From: Trebouxia sp. TZW2008
Taxonomy: Eukaryota; Chlorophyta; Trebouxiophyceae; Trebouxiales; Trebouxiaceae
Length of the DNA stretch: 64,000 bases
Reading direction: 5' to 3'
Assembly (NCBI GenBank): GCA_002118135.1
Contig: BDIU01000399.1
Location: forward strand, 186,204 to 250,203
Shown: piece by piece, positions 9,920-19,937 of the stretch
How the letters are laid out: every line of letters starts with the position of its first letter
How positions within the stretch are numbered: the stretch's first letter is position 1
The notes under the pieces: model-generated
The model's input: the letters and a program-made list of their open reading frames with translations, nothing else
Database searches by the model: none
Told to the model about the DNA's origin: nothing
Position numbers and translations under genes: made by a program

Positions 9920-12900
9920 ATGCCCCTGATCGGAAGCTCATTTCGGTCTGCTGTCCCCGTGCAACTTGGGTCTCAGGGTGCACTCAGGGCAAATCTTCCA
10001 TCAAAAGCACGATCAGTATCGTCTGATCAGATCTTAAAGCCCCTCAGTGAGTCCATTTAGGCTACAGCTGCTGGCTCACTGTGTTCCACGCTGACAGCTT
10101 TTTGTGGTGTAGATGTGAAGCGGCTACATGGGTTCTACGCTACCAGATGCCACAGCACAGCACCTTCTGAGCAGGTGCAACATGTATGCATGGCTTGTAT
10201 GCATCGCATCGCGTCGCATATCATTGCAGTGCATTGCCATGCCATGCATGCCATGCATCACATCGCATCACATCGTGACTCATTGCATTGCATCGCATTG
10301 TATTGCATCGCATTGCATTGCATTGTATCGCATTGCATCGCATTGCATTGCAGGGCGTGAGACCAATATTGGCTGTTTGCAGGCACTTGAGTCCAAGCAG
10401 GAACCTAAGCCATCCACACTGGAAGCTGACAGGCTACAGCATGTGCAGGTTTCCCTGCGTAGACAGCAGGAGCAGCAAAGCAGCTCCTCAGCCTCCTTGG
10501 ATGAAACAAAGGTCAGTATGTTCATCTGCACCTCAGCATGCTTGTATGAAGCCATATGCCTGTGTGAAACGTATGGCTTCATGTTGGCATGTAGTGGCTG
10601 TCACATATACAGCACTGCAGTTGTCCGTGGACAATGCATGGACAGTGCATCAGATGGGTCATGTTGTCATGCAAGTCACTGAGCAGTTCTGATGCTCCAT
10701 GCAAGCCCAGGTTGCAGCAAGGGCACTAGAAACAATGTAGACGTGCTTTCATATCAGCTTTCATTGCTTGATTTAAATGCGATTTCATTCCATTCTGCAG
10801 TTTGAAGAGCAGCAAGCCGCAACAAGCTGGACTTGACGCTGCTTTCATATCAGCTGTCACTGCTTGAGCCCAAAGTCACAGTACATCTGGCAGCGACCAA
10901 GGCCACAAAAACATGATTGCAACGTGATCATATCTCATCACATGACATCAGTGGCATTAACCCATTGCTTGCATACTGCAGGCACTGGTTGAGACAGCAA
11001 TGCTGGCAGCTGTGTCAGGCTTGGCATTCACCCTGGCCTCTCTGCTGAGGCTAGATAGATTCCTGGGCTACTTCCTGCCCATGCCTGTCATCATAGCAGC
11101 CATGCGGTCTGGCCCTGCTGCTGGCCGCAAGACAATGACTGCCACCTGCTTCCTGCTCATGTGTAAGTCTGGCATGTTCCTCTACAAATCACCAACCTAC
11201 AGGAAAACTTTGCATTCAATCAGGTTCTTGTGGGGGACAGCAAAAGCTCTTGTTTGTTCAAAAGGTGATATTCTGGTGCTGATTGTGAGATCAGACTGTC
11301 AAATTTGATCTCATGTTTGCAGCATACTTTGAGCATGTGTCTTTTCAGAACCATGTTGCGATTTATCAACTTGAAGTTCTGCCACCCAGGTGCATATCAT
11401 GCTGCTGCCCAGATGTAGGATAGCCGGCTCAGTCAAATCCCTTGTTCATAGTGTTTTGCATCGGCAGTGATATCAGACCCATCCAAAGCAATTACATACC
11501 TGCTGATGCATGGCGGGCAAGCCGTGTGTCTTGGCAGCCTGTGGCGCCTGCAAGCTAATTGGAGTGTCAGCCTTACAGCAGGGTCCCTCATCAGGCTGCT
11601 GGGCTTCCTTGCATACCTTGTACTCACCTCCAAAGCTAATTGGGGCTGATGCCATTCCTTGTACTTGCAGTAATTCTGGGTCCATTCAAGGCTGTCACAT
11701 ACCTGCTGATGCATGGCGGGCAGGCCGTATGTCTTGGCAGCCTGTGGCGCTTGCAAGCTAATTGGAGTGTCAGCCTTACAGCAGGGTCCCTCACCAGGCT
11801 GCTGGGTTTTCTGGGGTACCTTGTGCTCACCTCCTGGGCTTTGAATGAAAATATATACGGCCTGCTGCTGCAGAACATATACAGCTTCCTGGTACGCCTC
11901 CTCAGTGACTTCCAGTGCAGTTCATTCAGTCTAGACGTATGCTAGACAGGTTCAGCAGGCCCAGCTAGGTACGTACTGGAGCAATCAACTGTCTTCAACC
12001 AGTTTGGTCCTGTGCTGTTTTAAACATTTTGAACTGTGCATGGAGGGAGGTGAGGTCCTTGTGAACGCAATGCAGTTGTATTGTTTATGCACCTAGCTGA
12101 GTCACAGGATCTCACTAGATTGCTGATCCCACTCAATGAGTGTGGGTGACAGCACAACCTGTCGATAGCTCACTCATGCTGAGTGATGAGTAGCATTCCG
12201 ATGCAGTTGCAGTGCTCCACTGCAATTCATATGCAAGAGCAAGTCATGTTGCCATAAACTTCAACGGTGGTTTTGCTCCAGTACATACCTAGCTGGGCCT
12301 GCCGAGCCTGTCTAGCATATGTCTAGAACCAATGAAATGAATGTGCTGATTCATGGAGGCACTGTTACCTTGTGCAACGCTGTCTGCAGTGGACTAGAGA
12401 CATGGCCTGATTGTGGTGTAACAAGCATGATACTACTAATAATGATGATTACACTTTCCAGCAAGCAAGAGGGCTAGGTCTGTGTGGCACTTGTTGTCTC
12501 AGCAGGCTAGCTTGTTCTGAGCATCGCGGAATAAGCGTCAAATGTTCAACATATGAAAGCCAGACAAAACAATGTCATTCCACATGTTTGATTGTAGTGT
12601 GACAACTTCTACAAGTGTCTTAAGAGTCAGATAACATGGCTTGATTGTGATACATGGCCTGCCTGCATAGTCTGGACATGCTAGCCGCATCATGGATCTC
12701 TACACAGGTGTTCATGTTTGCATGGTCATGTTCCACAAAAGTGTTGATGTTGGCATCATCAACTTTCACAAAGGTAGTCGCGCTTGCATTGTTTTGTCCT
12801 ACAGACGTCATTTGCAGTGTAGTTCCTCTACAAAGTGTGCATACTGCCTGAACCTCGTGAACATACAGTCATTGCCACTGTACGGCACATGCCATCAGCC

Positions 12901-13143
12901 TTGTTGGCTGTCTAAAGCATGTAAAGTTACTCACTCTCATATCTGCAGGACCGGATTGGTGGAGGTGCTGGGAGTACCTCGCCAGTCATAGTGGCTGGTC
13001 TTGTGTATTTGACTTTTGTGATTGAGTCTGTGATCTTCAATTGCCTTATGCACATGCTGTACATCCCGCTGCTGCAAGGCATGGGCTTTCGACCGACAAC
13101 TCTGCCAAAGTTAGCACGGGGTTTCATTCCCAATCGCCAGTAA
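9920..13143 (+). CDS. Plastid DUF2232-family multi-pass membrane protein
   Basis: Six exons: 9920-10046, 10113-10174, 10383-10511, 10982-11162, 11671-11891 and 12949-13143; 915 bases, 304 residues, with all phases matching. The N-terminus is Ser/Arg/Ala-rich and lacks acidic residues at first, as in a chloroplast transit peptide. It is followed by a Gln/Ser-rich linker. Exons 4-6 match the plant branch of DUF2232 membrane proteins: ALVETAMLAAVSGLAF, PMPVIIAAMRSGPAAGRKTM, AVTYLLMHGGQAVCLGSLWR, ENIYGLLLQNIYSFL and the C-terminal helix ESVIFNCLMHMLYIPLLQ. About five to six membrane spans are expected. Function in plastids is unknown; bacterial relatives are membrane proteins of unclear role. A second, phase-compatible copy of exon 5 lies just upstream (11468-11619). 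Intron 5 (about 1 kb) contains an inverted-repeat element. Confidence 0.85.
10197..10353. repeat. GCATC/GCATT pentanucleotide satellite in DUF2232 intron 2
   Basis: About 155 bases of imperfect pentamer repeats (GCATC, GCATT, with GCATG and GTATT variants) fill most of the intron at 10175-10382. Long open frames run through it in several frames only because the repeat lacks stops. Confidence 0.8.
11468..11840 (+). repeat. Tandemly duplicated exon of the DUF2232 gene (copies 5a and 5b)
   Basis: Bases 11468-11628 and 11671-11836 are near-identical. Both follow an acceptor AG (CGGCAG and TTGCAG) and both read in the same frame after exon 4: AITYLLMHGGQAVCLGSLWR and AVTYLLMHGGQAVCLGSLWR, then SLTAGSL(I/T)RLLGFL(A/G)YL. 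Differences are scattered and many are silent. Copy 5b continues into the ENIYGLL segment; copy 5a diverges after ACCTCC. A GTACTC donor at 11620 would let 5a join exon 6 in frame, but 5a cannot join 5b in frame. Confidence 0.8.
11917..12347. mobile_element. MITE-like element with long inverted repeats (DUF2232 intron 5)
   Basis: The left arm near 11922-11985 (GTCTAGAC, TGCTAGACAGGTTCAGCAGG, CCCAGCTAGGTACGTACTGG) is nearly the reverse complement of the right arm near 12273-12342 (CCAGTACATACCTAGCTGGG, CCTGCCGAGCCTGTCTAGCA). About 50 bases match with a few mismatches. The interior of about 290 bases has no open frame of note. Length, arm structure and intronic position fit a non-autonomous DNA transposon. 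No clear target-site duplication could be fixed. Confidence 0.6.
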
Positions 13144-13149
13144 CAGCTG

Positions 13150-13257
13150 AGGGACAGACAAGAAAAAGGAACTTCCTGGCCGCCAGGCGTCATCATAAGA
13201 GCCTCTGTCTATAGAGTGGGCTGCAGGGTATAAGAGTCAAGCAAGAAATTGCCGAAT
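13150..13257. repeat. Dispersed hairpin repeat, copy 2 (3' UTR of the DUF2232 gene)
   Basis: This copy starts a few bases after the DUF2232 stop. It shares CCAGGCGTCAT, AGAGCCTCTGTCT with a weakened stem (TATAGAGTGGGC), GCAGGGTA and AGCAAGAAATTG with copy 1. Confidence 0.5.
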
Positions 13258-13533
13258 GACCGTTCTGACCCATCAACAACATGGTTTTCTGACTTCTGAA
13301 CAGCAACCCAGGCATAGCTTCAAACAGGCTATAAATTTGCAGCAAAATCTGTTTTCTGATGAGTACAATTGGGTGCTTAAAGTAAAACAACGAGTATGCT
13401 GTTTTTGCAACCAACTTTGTAACAAGCAGAACAAGCACCTCCTTTAAAGCTCATTGAGGAGTACTCTTGTGGGTGCAGTCTATGATGTACATCCTCCTGC
13501 CTGTTTGTGCGACTTTACACAGCTCACAAAGCA

Positions 13534-16500
13534 TCAGATGGCCAGTGTGACCTTAATCTGGATAATTTTGCAGCTCAATTGTAGTTTATGGGTCTGACAA
13601 GCGTGACAGCTGCCAGGCACATTTACCTGTGCCTTCAAGCCAGGAAGCCCGACTGTGAACTCTATTGGTTGATTGATTAGAAGCATCAGAATCGATGAAG
13701 CCAGCCAATGGCATGCTGTTGGCTGCGGGTCAGTGAGCTCAAAGCAATACTGAAGGCCTGAAGGCTTGCCATCACTCTGGGCGAAAACGTACACAAGAAC
13801 TCGTTTGGCCCCAGCCGACCACATGTGAAGATTGGAACAATGCATGAGCCTCGACCCAGACCAAATGAGCCTGTCTTGCTGTGCCCTTGTTTTGCAATGT
13901 GCCTTCTGCCATTGCTGGGTGCCCGCACTGCTGGCCAGTCATTCAAGCGGCTGTGAAGCTGCACAGTACACGTGAAACCAATGTCAGCATGAAAATGCTA
14001 TAGCCAAATATTTTGCCCTTATCAAGTGTTGAGCAGGACTGTGCCAGTGTTGCACAGCTTACGTTGACAGGTATATGCTTGCAAAGTGTGCATTCAATCC
14101 GCAGAACTGCACAGCTGCTTGTGGTGCTTGAGAGGTCAGTGCATTCTAGCTAGCGCCTTCGCGACCTGCAGCTGAAATGGTAGCTGACTAACATGTGCAG
14201 CTGTCAAACACTACTAGAGTGCTTATGCGCGAATTGACTCAACACATTGTACATCAACACACCATGGTGAGACACTGCAGAAGTACTGGTTCGCTTGCAG
14301 GTACGCAAAGCATGTACTGTCATGCTCTGGACACAGCAAGCCATGCATTGCATGTTACCTGCATCTGAAGGTTTTTGCTTGACTTGAGGAGCGTGCTGCT
14401 GTCCTCAGTTGACTGCATTTGCTGTGGGCTTGCATGCTGTGAGGGCCCACAAGATGTGAATGTTTGCACACCTGGCACCAAGTAACCCTGCGCAAGCTTG
14501 TCAAGCACTTCATTGATTCTGTGCTCATTCCCCAGGTCCTCATACATTTTTGCACCATTGCGCTTGAGAGCAGCACCTGCACAGCGTCATGCTGCTGGCA
14601 TCTGTTTCCTTTGACAACACGCCCAAGGTGAGAAAGAATGGGCTCAGCAGACAACAATGTTCCCTCCCTCACTCACTCACTCACTCACTCACTCACTCAC
14701 TCGCTCACTCACTCACTCACTCACTCACTCAAGCAAGCAAGCAAGGCAGGCTCAGGTGGCCCAGCTCGATACGTACAGGAGAGCAATGATTGTACCAGGA
14801 ATCAAAGCCAAGACTTGCTGCTCAGCTGGGCTTGGTCTGCTGTAGTTGACCACCATTTGCACAGGGTCTTTGTGTGGGCTAAGGGAAGTAGCCTGGCTGT
14901 CTCCACAGCTTCCAAGCAGGTAAAACCTGGACTGCCCTGAGGCAACATGCAGCTTCCCAAGGTACTGCTGACCTACAAGCCCAAATGACATTTGTTGTTT
15001 GATGATTTGCATACAGTACTGCTGATTACACATGCCAAAGAACATTTGTTGTTGGATGCGTTGCATGTCCAAGTATGTCAATGACAAAACGTAGCATTTG
15101 CAGGGCCGACGCAAACACGTGTTCAAACACAGCTAAGGAAGATTCTGTTTGTCAATGAGCATGTACATGTCAGCTTTGCAGCATGACGCGTTGCTCAGTC
15201 GCAACCTGTCTACTCGCCAGTACTGATCACATTGCACAAAACAGATAAAGCAATTGCACCATGGTAAATCACATACAATGACATTTGTGGCAGATCAAAC
15301 AGGATGTGGTTTGGCATGTTGCTCAATCTGCATGCAGGCCACAGCAAGTGCTACAAAGCTTGTAGAGTCACTGCCCAGGAGGGAAATTGCCTGATCCAGG
15401 ACTATGTACAAATAAGTTGTAGGCATGTGACTGGGGAATGCGCTGAGCCAGGAGGGTGTCTCCAGTGGCGGCAACATGCATCTGAAACCTCCCAGCCTTG
15501 TGCCTTCCATGCCTGAGACGCTGGATGAGACACCTGCAGTAGTTCACTCACTCACTCCCGCAAAGAGAGAAGAAGATCTTGTGTACATGTTTTAGCCAGC
15601 CAACCAGGCTTTTTGCAAGTATGACATGATGTTAGCTATCCCACTGCAGTCAGGCAATGTATGTCCAAGCTAGGCTGAGCGTGACACAGTTCATGAGTCT
15701 CACACAAGCAGTGTTCGCAACTTCTTCCTGAATCACCTAGACAGCTTCACCAAGTTCACATGCTGGTCTGTTGCAACAAGCAAAGCCAATTTCTGAAGCT
15801 CTGTCTTCAAGGCTCATGCCGTGTGGACTGTCAAATGCGGTCAGTCTGTTTAATTTAGCTGTATCAAGCAACACAGCCTCTACAAAAGCTGCAATTCGCT
15901 TGAATTGGTCTAAGCAGAGTCATGCCTGCATACCTACAATAGGGCAGCAGTTTGTTTTGACATCATCATGCTTGCACACCTGCAATGGTGCAATGGTGTG
16001 CTCGGGGAATCAGGGATGGGTGTGAGGGGGGAGCAGGGACCCCTCTGCCCACCCCATTTGCTGCCAGAGGTCAGAATCCTGAAGCTGATCTTGGACACAT
16101 CAGGTGACAGGTCAGCTTGCGCTTGGGATGTTCTGCTACTGCCTGTCCTGCACAGCTAGTGTTACTGTCAGACATAAGATGTCTTATGACTTGTACAGCA
16201 GAAGCAAATGAAGTGACATCATGAATGCATAAAGCAGGTGATGCCCTATAAGCTTTGACAGCTTCTCCAACATTGAGTGGAGAAAGCCATACTGGAATCA
16301 ACTTGCCTGCCATACGTTTTGAAGTAGAAGGTGCAGATGTTGCATGCCAGACAGCTCAGCATAGCATGGCGATATACAAGCATGGTCAAGACTTCATGCC
16401 AGTGTGAAGCTTGCCATAACGCATTCACATCATTTGAAGACATTCAGCCCACTGAACCTGCTGTACTTCATGGGCCTTAAGCACTTTCGCTGGTCTGGTA

Positions 16501-17452
16501 CACATTGCTACATCTCGTATGACAGTGGCGAACCAATACAGTTCCTGTCACAATGTCAAGCCTGCCACATTGCCTGTGACAATAGTGACATTGTGTAGTC
16601 CTCACCTGACAGCCTCTATGGCAGCATGTGTAGGCTGCACATTGTCCTTTTGGAAGGCAGGCTGTCTGTTCCCAGCCTGTGAGGCACTGTATGCACGTGG
16701 CTGGATCTGCCCAGTCATACTGCTGCTGGCCCTGACAGGTACAGCAGAGTCAAATGAAGCCAGCGATGCTTGTGGCAGCTGAATGTTGCTCTGTCTGCCT
16801 CTGCTAAGCCTTGCATGCTTTGCGTTCACTACTTGTGTGTGTCTGACACCTGATGATACAGCCATTGCTGACTGTCTGCTTGAAGCTTCTGCAACTTGTC
16901 TGGCGGCTCTGTCTTCTGGCTGCACAGTACCAATTGGTCTGCCTGCATATGTACAGCAACTTCTCTGTGTAAGGAGACCTGTTGCAAAGACATTCACGAT
17001 GTGAGAAGAAGGTAATTGTAAATCAAGCATTGCATTCTGACTGCAGTGGTAGTCTGAGTCAAGACAGTTCAATATAAGGACTATTATGCTATGGTGATCA
17101 AAGCAGACGTTACACACAGAAAACACTGCAACGCACAACCTGCCGCAAATGCTGCTTTGCGTGAAGAGGCAGTCTGGTCACAGAGAAGCATGCACCAAAG
17201 CCCATGAAGTGCTGTGGCACAGTTGAGCCAGACAAAGTGAAACTGACCAGACTGTGATGAAGGCTGCTGCTGTGTCATGCTGGAGCATGTGGGTTCAGGT
17301 GACAGGCCATAGTCTGCAGGATGCTTGAAAGGAGCCAGTGCGGATGGGCATCGTTGCACATGAGAAAAATCTGGAGGTGGATGGGAAGAGCGTTTATCGC
17401 GTGCTGACAAGGCATGTCGTCGCCGCTGGAAGCTGTCAGCTGTGCCTGCCAT
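13534..17452 (-). CDS. Unrecognised multi-exon gene
   Basis: A series of exon-like segments on the minus strand, with no competing gene. A start ATG at 17452 opens MAGTADSFQRRRHALSARDK, ending at a GTCAGT donor near 17241. A disordered exon at about 16957-16604 (GRPIGTVQPEDRAARQVAEA) joins in matching phase. Further likely exons contain VSKISFRILTSGSKWGGQ (about 16095-15980), FKRIAAFVEAVLLDTAKLNR (about 15915), RLGGFRCMLPPLETPSWLSA (about 15500), NGAKMYEDLGNEHRINEVLD (about 14560) and RVLVYVFAQSDGKPSGLQY with PIEFTVGLPGLKAQ (13860-13626). An eight-codon last exon IKVTLAI follows (13557-13534). The C-terminal part looks like a beta-sandwich. I do not recognise the family, and the middle exon joins are not resolved. 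Confidence 0.5.
14668..14745. repeat. (ACTC)n / (CAAG)n microsatellite
   Basis: About 60 bases of CTCA tetramers with one interruption (TCGCTCAC at 14701), followed by four CAAG units. It lies in an intron or spacer of the unrecognised minus-strand gene. Confidence 0.9.
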
Positions 17453-18634
17453 GTGTGCTGCTGTGTTTTGTGCGACGGCTCGCGAGGCGTGGCGAGGTAG
17501 CTCTAGTCTTTCTCAAAAGAACACAAATTGAGCAGAAGTCTTGCAACTCTGATGCAGCATTCGTAGCCGGGTCTTGGAGCACTTGTTGCAGTCACCGTCG
17601 AGGTTTCGAGATCCGTCAGTGAGCGTCGACACCAGGCTGGTGGTCGAAGCAAGCGACTTCCAGGGCAAACGTCAAAGTCATGCTTGGAATGTCTTTCAGT
17701 GACTGAGCGACTGGCTCAGTCACTGAAAGGTTTTGCAGCGCGATGCGGCCCGTCTCCACTTCAGATGTGTGCTTGCAGGTGTAAAGGCGCCGCGCGCAAT
17801 ATCGATGGCGCGAGCGGTATCAGCTGATGTTCAGTGGCTGATAAGTGCAGCTTGATTGTAAAATGTCCCAGACAGTGAAGGCATTACCAACATGCTGTCT
17901 GCAGTCAAACATGCTGTTCGCCATAGTGATCACGTTCTGCAATGCAGAAGTGAGGTTGGCCCACCAAAACACCTGTGCACTTGCAGCCTACAGACGAGCC
18001 GCTGCACTCTGCAACACATCACCTCCACAGCAGTCATCAGCGCATTGCAGAGAATGCTGAAGACATCTGGCATGCGCTAAAAATTCATTGGTCTTGAACC
18101 CGTGACATGCATATGGTCATGGTGCAAGCTTACACCTTCAGAGGTGTAAGCTGAATTCAGCAGCAACACTTTGATGGCTAGACGCAATAGCAAGCTGCAG
18201 CCGCTGATGCACAGCAAGTTAAGAGGATCTGCACAACTGCGTCCAGCTCTGCCTGTTATGCTGCATGCTGTCACAAAAAGCAGCAGCGCAACAGCAGTCA
18301 AGTATTTGCAACATCACTGCATATTGTACACTTGTCTCCATATACAGACAGAACCTTTGACCTTCTTGCTTAAGCACAGCTGATCATCAGCATGGAGACG
18401 CTTTGCACCAGTGTTGAAAAGTCTGTGGTACACATAGCCTAGACCTGAACTGTAGCCGCAGATTGTTGAGAGGTAGTAAACATTCATTGCTCATGGCAAT
18501 CAGCTATTCATTCAGCTATGCTTTTTTATAGAGTTTGTTGTGTTGGCAAGGTAGAAGAGCTGAAATGGTGTATGATAGAGTCTGTCATATGCAGTGTGAT
18601 GGTCATGAGGTCAATGATGTCACGCGCCTGACAG
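17453..18634. other. Intergenic region with two perfect hairpins
   Basis: No convincing exon on either strand. It lies upstream of the start at 17452 (minus) and downstream of the CBM20-SAP stop at 18635 (minus), so it should hold the promoter of the former and the 3' end of the latter. Two short perfect inverted repeats are present: 17693-17729 (16-base arms, 5-base loop) and 18127-18152 (11-base arms, 4-base loop). The second contains TTACA (TGTAA on the minus strand) and could be near the poly(A) site. Confidence 0.5.
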
Positions 18635-19640
18635 TCACGACTCATCCAATGTTGCAGCCGTCAGTCTGTCAACCAACTCGGCTTTCACCCCAGACAATGG
18701 CAGGCCCCGACGCTTCAGCCGGTCTTTCAGATCTTTGACTTTGAGATCTTGCAAGGGAGCGCCTGTCTCCTGATCCAACACCTCATCTGACCCGCCATTG
18801 CCTCCCTGTCGCAAGTCATTGTCAACAATACCTTCAAGTGCCTTGATGGGCTGACTTGACGTTGTGGCACCATTCAGTTCAGCTGCCTCGGAGGGTGAAC
18901 TCCATCCAGTCAAGGGCGGGTTTTGCCTTGAAGCTGCTGTTGATGATGATGTAGTTGATGGTGGGCCTTCAAAAGTGCCTGCTGGTGCTGACTCTACCTC
19001 GCCGTTCTTGAAGATGACGCTTCGAGATTTGCCGTGCCAGTCGTCTACAAGCTGCAAGCTGGCATCTGCACCAACTGGAACTGCCACAGCACAGTTCTCG
19101 CCTGGCTGCCATGCTTGCAACCTGTTGCCGGAGTCTTTCACTATGTACTTGTACTCTAGCTTCTGCCTGTTGCAGCAGGATATGGTCAAGACGTAGCAAT
19201 TGCGGTGGAGCAGTGCAGAGTGACCTTGGAGGTATCGCAATAGTAAACATCCGCGCTGACTGTGCAGGCTGCTGCACAGCCCTGATGCCTGCTAGGAACA
19301 TGCGGCACGGTGGTGTGAGGTCTTACCCTGACTGGAGAGGTATTTCTGCTGCCCACAGGTCACCCTCATTCCATTTCAAAGGCAAGCTTTTTTCAGGATT
19401 CCACTGTCCCAGCTGCTCTCCCTCTCCACTCACACTCAGTGACTGTCCAAATCTCACTTTCCAGGGGATCGTGAACAGTACCCTGTTGAGTTTGTTACTT
19501 CCCGCGGAGTCAGCTGCTGCCACGCGCGTTGTCTGAACCGTCAATCTCGAGCGAGCTGGCAAAGTGGCTGTGCGGTGAGAGTGACCAGCGATGTGGGGTC
19601 GGCCTGTCACATTCACCTGCTGCATCCTTCCTAGTAACAT
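18635..19640 (-). CDS. Plastid starch-binding CBM20 protein with C-terminal SAP domain
   Basis: Two exons, 19640-19327 and 19166-18635, joined in phase 2; 846 bases, 281 residues. Residues 1-46 are rich in Arg, Thr, Ser and His and end in RVAAADSAG, a typical chloroplast transit peptide with VxA-type cleavage. Residues about 53-155 form a CBM20 fold: VLFTIPWKVRFGQSLSVSG, LGQWNPEKSLPLKWNEGDLW, LEYKYIVKD and LQAWQPGENCAV, keeping the two Trp positions used for starch binding. A Ser/Thr/Pro-rich linker follows. The C-terminal 38 residues (LKVKDLKDRLKRRGLPLSG, VKAELVDRL) are a SAP helix-extended loop-helix, usually nucleic-acid binding. Likely role (inferred): attachment to starch granules or the pyrenoid starch sheath, with SAP contacting nucleic acid or protein. 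Start chosen at the first in-frame ATG; only TTG lies upstream in frame. Confidence 0.88.
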
Positions 19641-19937
19641 CCACGTCACGGTACAGTCGATCGAAGGACGCCGTGTGCAAGCCTGCGCATCGGTCAAGCC
19701 TGCGCACCGACACCACTAGTGAGTCGTGACTCAATGTTAACGCCAGCAATCCAGCAATGTAACGCTTGCCAGGCTACATCACATCACAGCTCAGCTAAGC
19801 TCCGGAAGATGTTGGTAGTGTTAGCGCAGTTCAGGCCAGGAATTTCGCTTTTCAGCAATTGTTCTTGTGCCATCGCCATCGCAATTGTCCCTTGTGGAGA
19901 TCTCGGCTTGCGTGACTGTTCGAACTGATCCAGTAGC
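19641..19937. promoter_or_regulatory. Bidirectional promoter interval between the CBM20-SAP and F-box genes
   Basis: 297 bases separate two divergent ATGs. No exon is supported. The antisense open frames here overlap the F-box exons and have no family resemblance. Confidence 0.45.

Noticed and set aside
10115..10692. Long overlapping frames on both strands around the pentamer satellite
   Set aside because: They are low-complexity translations of GCATY repeats that cross a phase-fixed intron of the DUF2232 gene.
11433..11878. Antisense frames with repeated PRHTACPPCISRYV-like peptides
   Set aside because: They are the reverse of the duplicated DUF2232 exon, whose sense translation matches the family.
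16246..16443. A fifth GC-AG intron in the unrecognised gene (CAGGCAAGTTG on the minus strand near 16311)
   Set aside because: The donor word is perfect, but the exon on either side is not fixed by homology or phase, so it was not counted.
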